Assembly (NCBI GenBank): GCA_022837485.1
Contig: JALHHH010000093.1
Span: 1 to 6,744, forward strand
From: Bacteroidales bacterium
Lineage (GTDB): Bacteria > Bacteroidota > Bacteroidia > Bacteroidales > Lentimicrobiaceae
DNA length: 6,744 nucleotides
Reading direction: 5' to 3'
Shown: piece by piece, positions 6,645 through 6,744 of the stretch
Position numbering within the stretch: position 1 is the first letter of the stretch
Layout of the letters: each line of letters starts with the position of its first letter
Position numbers and translations under genes: made by a program
Notes under the pieces: generated by a model
What the model saw: the letters and a program-made list of their open reading frames with translations, nothing else
The model's database searches: none
What the model was told of the DNA's origin: nothing

Positions 6645-6675
6645 GAAAAAAGGTCGCCATATACCGACAACCTTT
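6645..6675 (-). terminator. Intrinsic terminator downstream of the tRNA gene
   Basis: On the minus strand AAAGGTTGTCG (6675-6665) pairs with TGGCGACCTTT (6659-6649) over 11 bp around a GTATA loop, followed by T residues to 6645. Three of the pairs are G-U on this strand; on the plus strand the same positions become A-C mismatches. The structure therefore favours minus-strand transcription and fits a terminator about 10 nt after the tRNA 3' end. A T-run on the plus side (6677-6683) could allow weak two-way action. Confidence 0.75.
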
Positions 6676-6684
6676 CTTTTTTTG

Positions 6685-6744
6685 TAGCGGGGACGAGAAT
6701 TGAACTCGTGTCCGCCTCAGGCGGATATGATTCCAACGCGATTG
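6685..6744 (-). tRNA. Partial tRNA gene, 3' portion (isotype uncertain)
   Basis: The minus strand shows a T stem-loop ACGAG-TTCAATT-CTCGT (6709-6693), then the 3' acceptor strand CCCCGCT (6692-6686) and discriminator A (6685); CCA is not encoded. Directly 5' of the T arm a hairpin TCCGCC-TGA-GGCGGA (6725-6711) looks like the long variable arm of a class II tRNA (Ser, Leu or Tyr). Counting back, TTGGAAT (6736-6730) falls where the anticodon loop should be, with U33, GGA and A37, which would mean Ser(GGA). However, the bases before it (TCGCG) do not pair with the 3' stem CATAT, and Ser tRNAs normally carry G73 rather than A73. The 5' half lies beyond the window edge. That it is a tRNA-type 3' end is likely; the amino acid is not settled. 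Confidence 0.68.

Noticed and set aside
6524..6736. Minus-strand ORF of 70 residues at the right end
   Set aside because: Its N-terminal part is a translation of the tRNA T-arm and acceptor region and it then runs through the terminator, so it is not a gene.
6685..6744. 3' end of a tmRNA (ssrA)
   Set aside because: GGAC before the T stem is tmRNA-like, but the acceptor strand CCCCGCT-A lacks the CAGCTCC-A end with the U70 needed for alanine charging, and a hairpin abuts the T arm.
1..6744. CRISPR array, insertion sequence, transposase or toxin-antitoxin module
   Set aside because: No regularly spaced direct repeats, terminal inverted repeats or related protein signatures were seen anywhere in the window.

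Overview
The window looks like a piece of a Bacteroidota (Bacteroidetes) chromosome. Four things point there. An ECF sigma factor closely matches the common Bacteroidetes 'FecI-like' type. The UvrA has the sequence signatures I associate with a Bacteroidetes UvrA paralog. Several upstream regions carry the Bacteroidetes -7 promoter box TAnnTTTG. Most start codons have no Shine-Dalgarno sequence. No mobile element, CRISPR array or virulence or resistance cassette was seen, and base composition is fairly even apart from AT-rich intergenic stretches.

Layout, left to right. (1) 1-508, minus strand: an ECF sigma-70 factor whose C-terminus runs off the left edge. (2) 509-703: an intergenic region with back-to-back candidate promoters for the sigma factor and uvrA. 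(3) 704-3535, plus: a complete UvrA-family ABC ATPase of nucleotide excision repair, with two intact ATPase cores but without one of the usual zinc CxxC pairs. (4) 3536-3840: a gap of about 305 nt with a stem-loop and candidate -7 boxes. (5) 3841-5541, plus: a soluble hybrid histidine kinase (coiled coil, HisKA, HATPase, two receivers) with no sensor or membrane domain, followed by a textbook intrinsic terminator. (6) 5590-5841, minus: a doubtful small hypothetical ORF. (7) 5947-6453, plus: a GreA/GreB-family RNA polymerase secondary-channel protein that lacks the acidic tip of the coiled coil. (8) 6645-6675: an intrinsic terminator that works best on the minus strand. (9) 6685-6744, minus: the 3' part of a tRNA gene, cut by the right edge and hard to assign.

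The genes do not form one operon. uvrA, the kinase and the Gre-like gene share a strand, but each has its own leader, and the kinase is closed off by a terminator. The shared theme is information processing and stress response: promoter choice (sigma), DNA repair (UvrA), phosphorelay signalling (kinase) and control of paused RNA polymerase (Gre-like). The only arrangement that suggests co-regulation is the divergent sigma/uvrA pair. I found no clear new system. The points most worth checking are the zinc-pair loss in UvrA, the tip-less Gre factor, the sensorless two-receiver kinase and the odd tRNA end.
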